Below are positions 54,480 through 64,000 of a DNA stretch of 64,000 bases, piece after piece; positions within the stretch are counted from its first letter, which is position 1; each line of letters opens with the position of its first letter. The stretch is from NCBI GenBank assembly GCA_038503075.1, contig JBCAML010000003.1, positions 2,170,001 to 2,234,000 on the forward strand, written 5' to 3'. The position numbers and the translations under genes are program-made. The notes under the pieces are model-generated. The model worked only from the letters and a program-made list of their open reading frames with translations. It was not told the origin of the DNA and made no database searches. This DNA is from Gyromitra esculenta (taxonomy: Eukaryota; Ascomycota; Pezizomycetes; Pezizales; Discinaceae).

Positions 54480-55411
54480 TGTTATACCTGTACCTTTTGA
54501 AGGAGTTCCTGGCCCTGGAGTTACCCTATCTTTGGAGTTACCCTACTTTAGCACCTTCCGGATCGGGACTGGTGCCTGTTACCCTGCCTCCAATCCTTAG
54601 TAGGTATAGTATTTGGAGAAGGGGGCAAGACCAGAAAAGGCCTGTCCCGGAGGGCAAAAGTAACCCCTAGGCCGTCAAGCAAAACCGTCCGGCGGAATGG
54701 GACCCGGAGGGTATGTAGGGGAAGTGTCTGGCTTCGCTGTGGTTCAAACGGATTGCGAATCGGACCAAAACTGGCGGAGTTACGTACTGACAAAGATAAG
54801 GGAACGCAATCTACGCGACGATTCGGATAGGCGAAATGATCGTCTCAAAGAGACGAACGCAATGAAGACGAATACGTAACTCCCGTGTTACCGACATGCA
54901 TACTGCTCGGAGAATCGCGGATCGGGGCGGAACTCGATGGGGTATCGGGTATGGAGATAAGGCGAAGTGGTTTCGTATTTGTCGTAGTAGTTAGCGCATA
55001 CACCACACTATACCCAAACATAGTAGAGAGGAGGCATTATAAATACTCTCGCAGTGGATGTAAGCTACGAGTCGGATCGTTAGCGACGAAGAACGAGCCT
55101 TATCGATATTATATTGTTTAGCAAAATTACTTGTGCGATTTCTTTCTTTTACTTGTGAATTACTTTTATCTCACTTGCAAGCGCTTGGCGCGGCGTTAGC
55201 TATTAAAACCTTACTATTGGAAGTTCTTCACGGAACTTTGCTCGATCCCTACTTTGAACCCTACGGTTATCTTTTAGCGGTTCATAAGAAGCAGTTAGGA
55301 CTTGCGCCTGTGTATTGTGTTGCGGATAGCAACCGGGCAGGTTATAGCGTCTAGATTGTTATCTAAAGCTTCTTGGAGATTTCCTGTGCGGTAAGAAGTA
55401 CCGGTCTTACA
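54480..55411 (+). repeat. 3' LTR of element C
   Basis: 932 bp, starts TGTTATACC and ends GGTCTTACA. A TATAAATA box lies near 55037. A purine tract (AGGAGGGGATC) lies directly upstream. The middle ~450 bp differ completely from the 5' LTR. Confidence 0.88.
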
Positions 55412-55543
55412 CCCGCAATCCTTCTCGTGAATCATAACCGAAACACAGCCGAACAACAAAGACATTATAAAGGAACCATCATCCGTTGCAACCATTACTT
55501 CCCGAACCCTAACCCATCACTTCACTTCATCCATGAAAGCACT

Positions 55544-55973
55544 ATTTTATTTTTCTCTTAATATTCTTAAATAAAATAGTATGCGAGGAAGAGGGTTTTT
55601 AGGTCTGAATTCTACATAATAGTGTTGTGATGGCCGGTACCGGTAGGTGGGCGCGGTCAGAGCGGAGTAGTTGTGGTATCCGGCATACAAACTCGTCAGA
55701 AACATGGTATCCTGAACGTTTTCCCTTTAAGGAACCCAGAACGCTAATCCGAAAAGGTTAGCGCCAATCGACAAACCTAAGTTGAGCCTCAATGGCTACT
55801 TCCGTGGGATAAATCTCCAGTTATGATGTCATGATGACGGCGATTGTCAACCGCTCTTCAGGACTTTGGTTTAAAACCTCAGAGGCAACACAACACGTTC
55901 ATGTCCTTCACAGAATAATAAAACAAAGCCTTACGAATAATTTTTCTCAATTGTTGATTCCAACGTATTAAAT
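55544..55973. other. Intergenic region right of the nest
   Basis: A 10-bp inverted repeat, ACTATTTTAT (55541-55550) and ATAAAATAGT (55571-55580), brackets an AT-rich spacer exactly where the E insertion took place. The remainder is the promoter region of the next gene. Confidence 0.6.
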
Positions 55974-56460
55974 ATGTTCAAAATTTCCACTAGATTTTCT
56001 CACCACCACCACCATACTCTCCGGCGCACTGTTCCTCCTGCGACCCGTATCTTTTCTACCACCCGTGGTGCTGCACAATCGAAAACTCCCAAATCAAAGT
56101 CAGAAACCGACTCTGAACGTAAAATTCCTAGCAAGGACGATGTCAATCCCAAATCGATGGAAAGTACTCGCAGTGGAACCCACGACGAGGTAGCCCATAC
56201 CGACAAGGCTGCTTATGGGCCAAACGCAAATCCTGTTGAAGAAAGGGCCATAGCAGACGCAGAGGTACGCCCATCCTAAAAACACAAGTGATAGTTTGCG
56301 GGGCTCATATCGCTGTGGGCAGGAGAAGACGGAACGACCTGGAAGCCCACTAGAATATTCAGCGGCCAACCCTGATGTTAGTTACCAAGGAGAAGACAAA
56401 AGCCCCTGTGTTGGTGGAAGGGAACGTTCGAAGACTTCAGGGGGGAGTAAACATGCTTAG
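55974..56460 (+). CDS. Small fungal mitochondrial-type protein, function unknown
   Basis: Exons 55974-56264 and 56323-56460 (58-nt intron, GTACGC...GGCAG) give 142 aa. The N-terminus is basic with an Arg/His-rich stretch and FSTTRGAA, like a cleavable mitochondrial presequence. The remainder is hydrophilic and probably disordered (VAHTDKAAYGPNANPVEERA). The second exon contains SPLEYSAANPDVS and ends RSKTSGGSKHA. This pattern is shared, as I recall, by a widespread family of short filamentous-fungal proteins with 'PLEVSPANPEVS' and a Gly/Ser-rich end. The unspliced frame would stop at 56279; the conserved second exon argues for splicing. Confidence 0.72.
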
Positions 56461-57023
56461 TGTATTGGGGGAGAAAAGCCTGATTCAATTCAGGAGATAC
56501 GGGCTACTGGAGGATATTGTAAAAATGTATAGGTTTGCAGGATGCGGGAGCTAGGGTGAGTAATTTTGATATAATTTGAATAAAGCTCAAATAATCTTAA
56601 CTTTGGAAGATAGCATTTTAAATGTATGATGAATAAATAAGTAGATAGGATTACCTCAATGCATGTTTATAGGGGCGCTTTTAATGTGGCAGCTTTATCT
56701 AATGAATACATGTATATTACTATCATTTATGTCTTACATAGGGGTTAATTAATTCGATATAGCGATATCGATCTTGCTTCCTACATGTATGTAGACGCAG
56801 ATTCTCGAGGCTATGTAAGCTTTCTAGATACGTGTATTTAGAGTATATATCTTTTCAGCGTAAATATATAGTACAAGGGGTAGGGGTATGAAGATAGAAC
56901 AGGTCTTACGTTATTTCTATGGTGATCTCACAGAACGAAAAGCCTGGCTTTCCATCTCCACACCCCTACCCCTAGTACAAGTCCGCCATAAAGAAAAAAA
57001 CGGAGAAGATACATATGTAGTTC
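56461..57023. other. Convergent intergenic region
   Basis: AT-rich sequence between two convergent genes, holding both 3' UTRs. ACATGTA motifs occur near 56718 and 56785. No gene seen. Confidence 0.5.
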
Positions 57024-60000
57024 CTAAAACCAGCCAAGGTCTTCGTCTTCTGGATCTTCCAATATCTCGATCTCCGATTCATCTTTCTCGTTCTTCCCTT
57101 CCTCCGGTAAGAACCCACCACCCTCGTCTTCATCGCTTTGAGGGACGAAACTACCACCCTCATCTCCAGCGCCTTCTGGTATGAAACCGCCACCTCCATC
57201 AACGTTATTATCGCCATTACCATCCTCTCCCGCAAAAAAACCTCCCCCAGTATCTCTTCCATCCTTTTCAACTTCATTTTCCTCTTCACCCTTCTTTTCT
57301 ATCACGCCTCCATCATTTGCCTCCGCTTTCGTATCCTTCGGTAATATCCCCAGTCGCTCCCTGATCTTCATCTCTAACAATAATCGTCTTTGTCTTTTGA
57401 GAGTTTCAACACTCTTCTTGAACTCCTCTGCTTCGTTTTGTTCGTCTATGAAACCTTCCATAACAGCTTCTACAGCTTCTTGGTATTCTTCTGCGACAAC
57501 TATACCATTTATTGCTGCTGAAGCTTGCCTGTTTTTGAATTCAAAGCCGGTCTTGAATAACTCTGTCAGCACACGCACACGCACATTATGTTAGTCAAAA
57601 TACATACCACTGCCTCGGCATAGTCGATTCCTAGTAACCTAGCTGCTTTTGCTATTCCTTTATCTACAAAATCATTAAGTTAGAATCCTGCCTGCGAAGC
57701 ATTGGATAAAGGGATATAAAGGGGGCCTACAAGGTAAGTGTACGCCACCCTTCGGTACCATAGAAGGAACGAATATATCCAGGTTACCAAAGCTATTCTT
57801 TGGCACCTTGCCATATAATACAGCTGGTGGCTCATAAAGGACCGTCTGAAATTCCGCATACATTGCCGTCTGTCTAATTCCTCCTCTTCCCCCCCCACCT
57901 TCGCCTTCACCTCTCCCTTCCTCTTTCACCTCTTCCCCATCGCTGTCTACATCTTCATTTCTACGTTTCAAACGAGGGCGAGCAATGACGTGTTTCAGGG
58001 GCTGCTCTCCCGGTTTCAGCTCACGCCCTAACCTATACCATTGCTCACTTGACTTGACGACCTTCACATCCTGCCTCCTGAAGATGGTTTCCGTTACTTT
58101 TTTGTTTCCTGTTCCTGTTGTGACTGATCCAACCTTCCTCTCGGGATGTATTATTTCACCCCTTTTTAGGTGTCTCTTGAGAGCAAATCTATCCTTTGAA
58201 TTAGCTAGAAATTTGCTAAGGTGAATTAGCAACGTATGGAGCAGCCTACAGAGGATGACCCTTCAGGTCCTGAATATTGTTAGGGATTGGCTCCGAAACC
58301 TCTCTTTGAACTAATTCCGCTAGCTCGAGTTGATCTCGATCCTATTAAGATTCGTAAGTGATTTGTATACCAAGGGGCTAATATGGAGACATACAAGATC
58401 CCATCCCCGTTGAAACACCTTGAGTACACGATCCCACCACTCTACGCCACCCTTAGTGGATGAAATTCTAAGCTTTCTAGTCTTCCCATTGTAGTGCTTT
58501 GCATATCGTCTTGTCACGTCTTGGGCTTGCCCTTCTAATCAAATATATAGCTTATCAGTAACCACACATGATCAAGCCGATTAGAGTGTAATGAGCACTG
58601 ACCCTCTTCGAAGGCAATTACATAAGACATCGTGTTATCCGTATCTGATATTGGGGGCTCAATCTTAGTCGGCTTCCCGACGGTTGATGTAGCTAGCGGG
58701 TCCACTGCGATCCATTTTTGTGCCGCCGTGTTCCAAGCTTCAACCCAATATACTGGATATGGCGATTCTTTGATTATTTCTGGAGGCGCCTTTTTAGGTT
58801 TTGGCGGTTTGATAATCGGCTCCCGAAACCTCGGCCTTCTCAGACTAATTCCTCTTCTCCTTGGTGTTGGTTCTGCTAGCTCAGGGCCGCCGAATCTATT
58901 GCTCACTTGCACAACATCTTCATCGCTGCTCACGTCCTCCTCTTGGAGAGCAGAAACTGGAATAGTTGGTGCTGACTTCATCTGAACAAGTTTGTCCTGG
59001 AATGTGAATGATAGTGGCTGAAGGGAGCATACTAGCCTGCAAGTTACTCCAGCAGAGCGTAATAATGCGCAAAATAACTGGGCCCCCACATCTCGCGAGC
59101 CTGCAAGACTTACCGAAGTAGCTAGAAAATCATCTATTTTCATAGGAGGATCTCCATCTTTTGGGGGGTTAGAGAGCACAATCTTCAGTGTCTCTATATC
59201 ATGCCAACGTGGTGTAGAGATTCCTTTGCATGTTATGCGGAACTTCTTTTGCCACACATCCGATGCCTTTTTAAGGCCCTCTAAGAAATTATAAGAACGC
59301 CTAAATTGCTGGTCATCTGGGTCTGGATTAAGTAGTAAATGGACTTCCTTCGACATCAGGGGCTTTAGGTTCTCCTATCAAAAATGCTTAGTACGTTAGT
59401 GTCAGTTAGGTATACAGAAAAGTAGAAAAAGTACCTTCGCTATGGAGTTGTTGCACCACCGACTTCGTTGGTATACATGCATAAGGAGACAAAGAATATT
59501 CAGTTTGTGGACTTCAAGGCGGATGCGGCGATCCACTGCCGTTATGATACGCCTCACTGGACCCTTCTGTTTACCTTTTTGGTCAAGGAAAAGCAGTAGA
59601 GGCCTGGCTTCTTTGGGTGTTTCAGCGAAATTTATAATTGCTGATGTAGTTGTTAGCAAGGAAGCGTAGTGAAAGAGTGATCATTAGTGACGGACGTTGT
59701 TTACTAAGGTCGACCTCTTCCCAGTCAACTTCACTCTCCTCCGAACTTTCTTCGGACTCTTCCTCAAAGCCCGTATTATTTTCATTATCGTCACTTTCTA
59801 CAGCATCGTCGTCTGTATCTTCGATGAGGATCCCTTTGCCTTTCTCCCCACCGCTTAATGGGCCAGTCTCGTTGCTGCTGTCGCTTACAATCTTCGGCCT
59901 CTTATGTAACTTGCTTTCATCTGAATCTGAAACTTCTTCCGGTTGCTTCGCTGATGTGCTCAATACGCCTTTCAACATATCTCGATACACGTCAGGTACT

Positions 60001-60281
60001 TCTTCCTTCGGCATAGATTGTCTGCCTCTCCCCCTCCCTTTTCTAGATGGCACATTTCCCCTTGTTCTTTCATTCTTAGGTCTCAAACGGTTTGTTGCCA
60101 CCCTCTCTCCAGTCACAACTACATACGAGCCTCGAGAGTTCTCGTTAGAGATGGCAGGTGAATCGGGAACCGTCAACACATCAAAGACCTCTTCTGAAGG
60201 AACTTGGGCCGTAGATTGTGACCTGATACTGCCTCGCCTTCCCGGATTCCCCGAAGCTCCCTTGCGGCGTTTTGGTGGCAT
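57024..60281 (-). CDS. RAD4: DNA damage recognition protein Rad4/XPC homologue
   Basis: Eight exons (60281-59705, 59640-59435, 59374-58603, 58534-58395, 58341-58250, 58188-57731, 57663-57608, 57551-57024) give 942 aa. The N-terminus is disordered and acidic. The transglutaminase-like core (~193-570) has RIRLEVHKLNILCLLMHVYQ, DVGAQLFCALLRSAGVTCRL, PVYWVEAWN and DVTRRYAKHYNGKTRKLR. The beta-hairpin domains (~590-780) have GHPLFALKRHLKRGEIIHP, SEQWYRLGRELKPGEQPLK and GIAKAARLLGIDYAEAVTGF. Rad4 with Rad23 recognises helix-distorting lesions for nucleotide excision repair. The C-terminus repeats GGGF(F/I/V/L)xxE acidic units. Introns are 53-68 nt; the acceptor at 58189 was chosen because it restores HPLFALKRHL. 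Confidence 0.93.
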
Positions 60282-61428
60282 TATATTGATAATGGATAGC
60301 CGTACAGTCGTTGCCGTTCACAAAGCTGAACGTATGCGTGGAAAGACACGGAAAACTGGAAACCATGATGACATGACACTTTGTCCAGGTCAGGGCTGGT
60401 CCTGCCGGGTTGCTGGCTTGGCATCAACATCAACCAATTACTGGGAAAGTCTGTTGACTGGTGGCGGTACAAGTAAGAGTTTCCAATTTTCGTTTCCACT
60501 CCACAGCTTCCAGAGAGGCCTGATAAAAATTGTAATAATGAAGAGTGCTATGTATTAAATATCTAACTAAATTGGTTGGTAGAAATGTGAATTTATATGA
60601 GCTTGGGTTCCTAGGAGAAAGGGCTGCACCGCCACTTGTCGACAGTCTTTCCCCTACACCCGTAGTACTACATGTGTTGTAAAAGGTTACTCTACACGTA
60701 CGTAGGTGCAATGGCGAGATTGTGGTGAGGTGAGAATTAAGCCTAATCCTGGGGAGATTTTTCTCACTTGCCCCGAATCTTGTCTATTTCGAGTTTAGTT
60801 CTTGCCTCCCGCAATCTCGCCATTGCGTAGGATACGGTACTTATAGTACGCAGCCGTGACGAAAAGACAGCTAGATAGCCAGAAGCAACAGGATGCCAAA
60901 TCAAAGGATGCCAACCAAGATTGAGTGTGTATTAAATGCTCCCTGAGAATCGTATTCCCCTGTTAAATATTTTATTGATTAGTTAAGATGTATTCAAGAT
61001 TTTATAGGCGGGGTGCTGTAACTACGTGTAGCCTTGTCAGAATAGCGCCCACACGCAACCACCAAATAGGCCCTTTGCGCAAATACATGTAGGTCTAACT
61101 CCAATTTCTGGCGATTTGATTGGCGCCGATCGCCTTCTAATTGTTTAAAAACCAGGGCTGGCTCAAAAAGTGAACTTCGAAAAATATTTTTCGGATGGTG
61201 TTCTTGGTGCGCGAGGCTGAGTGATCTGGGATGACTGCCATGTAGTAACGTCCTACATGTAACCAACTTCATGTATATTTGTACCTTGACATCCAACACC
61301 AACCTAAGGATCACATATACATGTAGCTTACATGCACTTAAGAAGTAGCATGTGACTCTGAATTTAGTACATATGCTTAACTTTCAACGTGTGCTTACCT
61401 TTGAACGAAGACTCTATTTCACTTAAAC
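60282..61428. promoter_or_regulatory. Divergent intergenic region (RAD4 / KAR5)
   Basis: About 1.15 kb contain both promoters. ACATGTA motifs recur near 61084, 61254 and 61317. The short 'CAATGGCGAGATTG' near 60710 recurs inverted as 'CAATCTCGCCATTG' near 60812, forming a widely spaced inverted repeat. Confidence 0.5.
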
Positions 61429-63518
61429 ATGCCACCACTAATTTTCATCCTCATATTCCTTTCTCTAGTATCTCTTGTATATCCTTCCCGTCTTTTGTTC
61501 TTCTCTTCCAAAAAAGAGCCTCTCTTTGCTCCAGAAACCTGGTCTTCAGATCATGGTGACGATGTGTTGTCTTTTGCTTTATCTAAAGCATTCCCTTCTT
61601 CGTTTCAGAAAAACCCAGTTTATGCGTCGGCTTTTGACATTTTCCGTTCACTTGAGTCTAAGCCATCATGCCACAGGTCGGCTGCAGCATCTTTAGTTCT
61701 TGACTGCAGTGCTCTTGAAGACAGAAGATCTCAAGATGAAGGAGTCAAGGTCTCCTACGCTGCCCAGTTGGCTGTGTGTGAGTTCGAGGCCACTGGCATA
61801 AACTTCCCTCGGGAATGCAAAAACCTAGACAGTAAACGGCAAGAGATAAAGGTCATGAAATGTGTCAAGAAACTGGAGGAGCGCCCACAATGGTGGACAA
61901 CACTTAGCAATAATATTCAGAGCGCAGCTGTGATGTGTTCTGCGGTCAGACATGAAATTGAGAAAGGTATGATATCAAGTTTCTGCAGTATCGGGAGCTA
62001 CCGCTGATGTGGCTATATATGCAGACAAACTTTTGAATCTCCATAAAAATATCACAAATATCCAAGAATCACTTTTCACAGCATTAGACGCATCTTTGAA
62101 CGAGGCCTGGGAATCGATAGTGACCCAGAAAGAGTTTGCAGGTGCTTGGAAAAGGACTCTAGAAGATGTCTTAGGCGAGCTCGTAGAAGTCAAAGAGGGG
62201 GCAATGGATTTAATGAAGACTGCTGAAGTTGAAGCTACTAGAATGGTCGAACGATTCGTTGGAGAAATAGAAAATACAAGAAAGGGCAGCATTGAGGCAG
62301 CTACAAGCCTAGATCGGGTAACGGCCACGATCCGAGCTTCTAGAACTTGACTGAAAATAGAGGCCAGTTAATCTATCGAGTAAAAAACAGTGTTGAAACA
62401 CTCGAAGAACGCTCTAAGGCGATATCAAAAGAAACGGAAAGAATTTATACTGGTGCTATTGCGCAGCACAAAGTCATCAAGGGAAATTCGGACTTGGTTC
62501 AGGAAGTAAGTCCTTGACCCTTCATTGAATCTAAGGTCACAAATTGACTTGCTACCTTCGTTCAGGTTAACACGATCCTTTCGTCTCAAATTGGCCCTTC
62601 TATTGATACCTTGCTACATTCTATTGCAACGCTCTCCGTTAAAGTCGTAAGTCTTGATCATGCTTATCTCGTGCTTCAGGATACCTAGAATGCTTATTTG
62701 AAATATTACGTGAAAGATGGATTCGTTAGTAACTCTTAAAAAGTTTGAAGACACTTCTGACTCCTACTCTCTGGTTGGTTCATTTCTTTGATATGAGTTT
62801 GAAATTTTCATAGATTGGGCTGACTTTCAGGTATCTGTAGCTTTCCACCTCGCTCTCAACTTCCTACATAGAACTAGCCCAAACTCACATGGCTCTCGTA
62901 GCTTCTCTTAACAATCAGGAAGCGGCACAGGGAAGGCTTATTTCCTCACTTGAAATGGCTCATAGCGGTGCTAATATAACACTCGAGCACTTACTAAAGA
63001 TGATGGGCATACTTAATCAGAGCCTGGGCGATGCAGATATCAAAATCCGATCATGGAATATCAATGGTATGGGACAGACGTTGATGCCACTAGGTACACT
63101 AACTTTTGGGTTTGGAGTAATACTTGGGAGGGAAGGTAACAAAGTGGTTTTACTCTTATTTGGGGTATTAGGTTCGTATATATATATTATATTATATTAT
63201 ATTACTCCGTGCTAACTGTATGCCATTTGATATGGAATAGCGGGGTTACTCTTACTTGTTCTTGGGTTCTCTGATTTCGGAGATCTTATTAAAGCGTTCG
63301 ACCTCGAGAGCCTTAGGCCAAGATTGCTCGATGTCGAAATTGTTTCTAAAGATGATACTAAAGATCATGGGGCCTTATCACAGAGACAATTTACCTGGTC
63401 TAGTGGTGTACTCGCAATCGTATTTTTGGTTGCAGCCATCGTTTTCGTTGCCCTTCGCCATCGTCGCCGATGCCTGACTTTTGCGGCCGAGGAGCTCGGG
63501 GGCTCGGGGGGGTATTAA
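61429..63518 (+). CDS. KAR5: Kar5/Tht1-type nuclear membrane fusion protein
   Basis: Seven exons (61429-61966, 62025-62317, 62368-62505, 62566-62646, 62717-62773, 62841-63171, 63241-63518) give 571 aa. A signal peptide (MPPLIFILIFLSLVSLVYP) is followed by a Cys-rich luminal domain (SKPSCHRSAAASLVLDCSAL, YAAQLAVCEFEATGINFPREC, CVKKLEERPQWWTTLSNNIQ). That is the signature of the Kar5/Tht1/GEX1/Brambleberry family, which acts in nuclear envelope fusion during karyogamy. Long coiled-coil helices follow, then hydrophobic segments near 448-495 and 535-552, giving a C-terminal membrane anchor with a basic RHRRR. Introns are 50-70 nt. The exon 6 acceptor (62840) was chosen because TTTCAG ten bases upstream leads to a stop. 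Confidence 0.82.
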
Positions 63519-64000
63519 AGCTCAAAAATCTTATGTAGCACTTAGACCTAGGAGTAATATAAGCATTTCGTTTTCTCATCATAAAGGGTTTTGTATCTCA
63601 TCCTTAATAGGTCAAGAAGGTGCATATCTCGCTTGCCCCTTGTTGCTTCGGTTTGTCTGGTTTCCCCTTTCGTCCTAAATACCACGTACGTACCCGGGTA
63701 AACCTCCGATAACGCTCGAGCTTTGATTTTAGCTAGTGGGAATTTGCAGAAATTTTAACTCGAGGGCTTTAAATTTTGCAGCCACCGCAAATAATCATCC
63801 CACAGCTTAGCCTGACTCTAACACAAGGAAGAACAAGGTAGTTAGAAATACAGTACCGGAAAAGGGGATGGATCGGCTCCAGTTAAGATGCAACAGATTT
63901 GCTGTTTTTTTTTTCAACTATAGCATTCTTTTAAGATTTAGAGCTAGTGCTTCATGTTTCATATTGTGTCTTTGTAAGTACATGTATGCTGCAATCTAAA
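63519..64000. other. Right-edge intergenic sequence
   Basis: 3' flank of the KAR5-like gene. ACATGTA occurs near 63979. No gene can be supported. Confidence 0.5.

Larger units (their letters stand above)
41629..55411 (+). mobile_element. Ty3/Gypsy element C, second lineage, defective (contains D)
   Basis: The LTRs start TGTTATACC and end TCTTACA (5' 41629-42462, 3' 54480-55411). Gag is intact. Pol carries a 1-nt deletion near 45656, small indels near 46485, insertion of element D, and frameshifts after 53555. Purine tract AGGAGGGGATC lies before the 3' LTR. The flanking E sequence rejoins exactly, without a target duplication. LTR sequence, gag and zinc knuckle differ from A, B and D, so this is a separate lineage. 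Confidence 0.9.
29102..55538 (-). mobile_element. Solo LTR 'E' (minus), split into three pieces and hosting the whole nest
   Basis: Three pieces of one minus-oriented LTR lie at 29102-29321 (220 bp), 41565-41628 (64 bp) and 55412-55538 (127 bp). Together they make 411 bp, matching the intact ~409-bp LTR of element B. The outer flanks are GCACT (29097-29101) and GCACT (55539-55543), a perfect 5-bp target-site duplication. No E internal region remains, so E had already become a solo LTR. Element A interrupts pieces 1 and 2; element C interrupts pieces 2 and 3. Confidence 0.92.

Noticed and set aside
29102..55538. Repeat-induced point mutation (RIP) across the nest
   Set aside because: Gag and pol of A and B are open, and the damage in C and D is mostly indels, not dense C-to-T change. 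Formal RIP indices would still be needed.
63068..63094. Extra intron in KAR5 exon 6 (GTATGG...CACTAG)
   Set aside because: It would be only 27 nt. Reading through gives a hydrophobic segment fitting the expected membrane anchor.
1..64000. CRISPR array, bacterial operon or phage features
   Set aside because: No spaced direct repeats and no ribosome-binding sites were seen. Spliced genes throughout show nuclear fungal DNA.

Overview
This window is nuclear DNA of a filamentous ascomycete (Pezizomycotina). The evidence is: single-copy housekeeping genes split by many short introns (mostly 50-135 nt, GTxxGT...AG, with CTAAY/CTGAC-like branch sites), proteins typical of ascomycetes (Rec114/Rec7, Rsc9, Tco89, Kar5/Tht1, Rad4), and a large chromodomain-bearing Ty3/Gypsy retrotransposon nest. 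I cannot place the genus from sequence alone; a repeat-rich Pezizomycete-type genome would fit.

Layout. Left arm (1-24,789): a small conserved protein (-), a ~3.7 kb gene-free stretch, an F-box protein (+), proteasome subunit alpha-3 (-), a WW/FF-domain splicing-type protein (+), branched-chain 2-oxoacid dehydrogenase E1-alpha (+), a Rec114/Rec7-like meiotic break factor (-), the ARID protein Rsc9 (+), a double palindrome, a Tco89-like TORC1 subunit (+) and guanylate kinase (-). From 24,790 to 29,096 there is gene-poor, repeat-scarred DNA.

Centre (29,102-55,538): one ~26.4 kb nested insertion. The outermost layer is a single ~411 bp solo LTR ('E', minus orientation) flanked by a 5-bp GCACT duplication. 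Into it went Gypsy element A (+, duplication GGTAA) and a second Gypsy lineage C (+, no duplication). Element B (-, duplication TTGTC) sits in A's 3' LTR, solo LTR F (+, duplication GACTC) sits in A's pol, and element D (-) sits in C's RNase H region. A, B and D share a gag/pol layout with a UUUAAAC slippery heptamer touching the gag stop codon and a covarying hairpin downstream. A and B also have a primer-binding region complementary to their own LTR, suggesting Tf1/sushi-type self-priming. B looks coding-intact; A is intact apart from F; C and D are dead. About 2.3 kb of D is a word-by-word interleave of different retroelement segments, which looks more like an assembly consensus artefact than biology.

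Right arm (55,974-63,518): a small mitochondrial-type protein (+), the nucleotide-excision-repair protein Rad4/XPC (-) and a Kar5/Tht1-type nuclear-fusion membrane protein (+). The host genes are not an operon or cluster; each is a separately transcribed housekeeping gene. Several are nuclear or meiotic in role, but I see no evidence that this neighbourhood is functional. Exon boundaries were derived by hand from splice signals and family conservation, and all multi-exon models keep an open frame.
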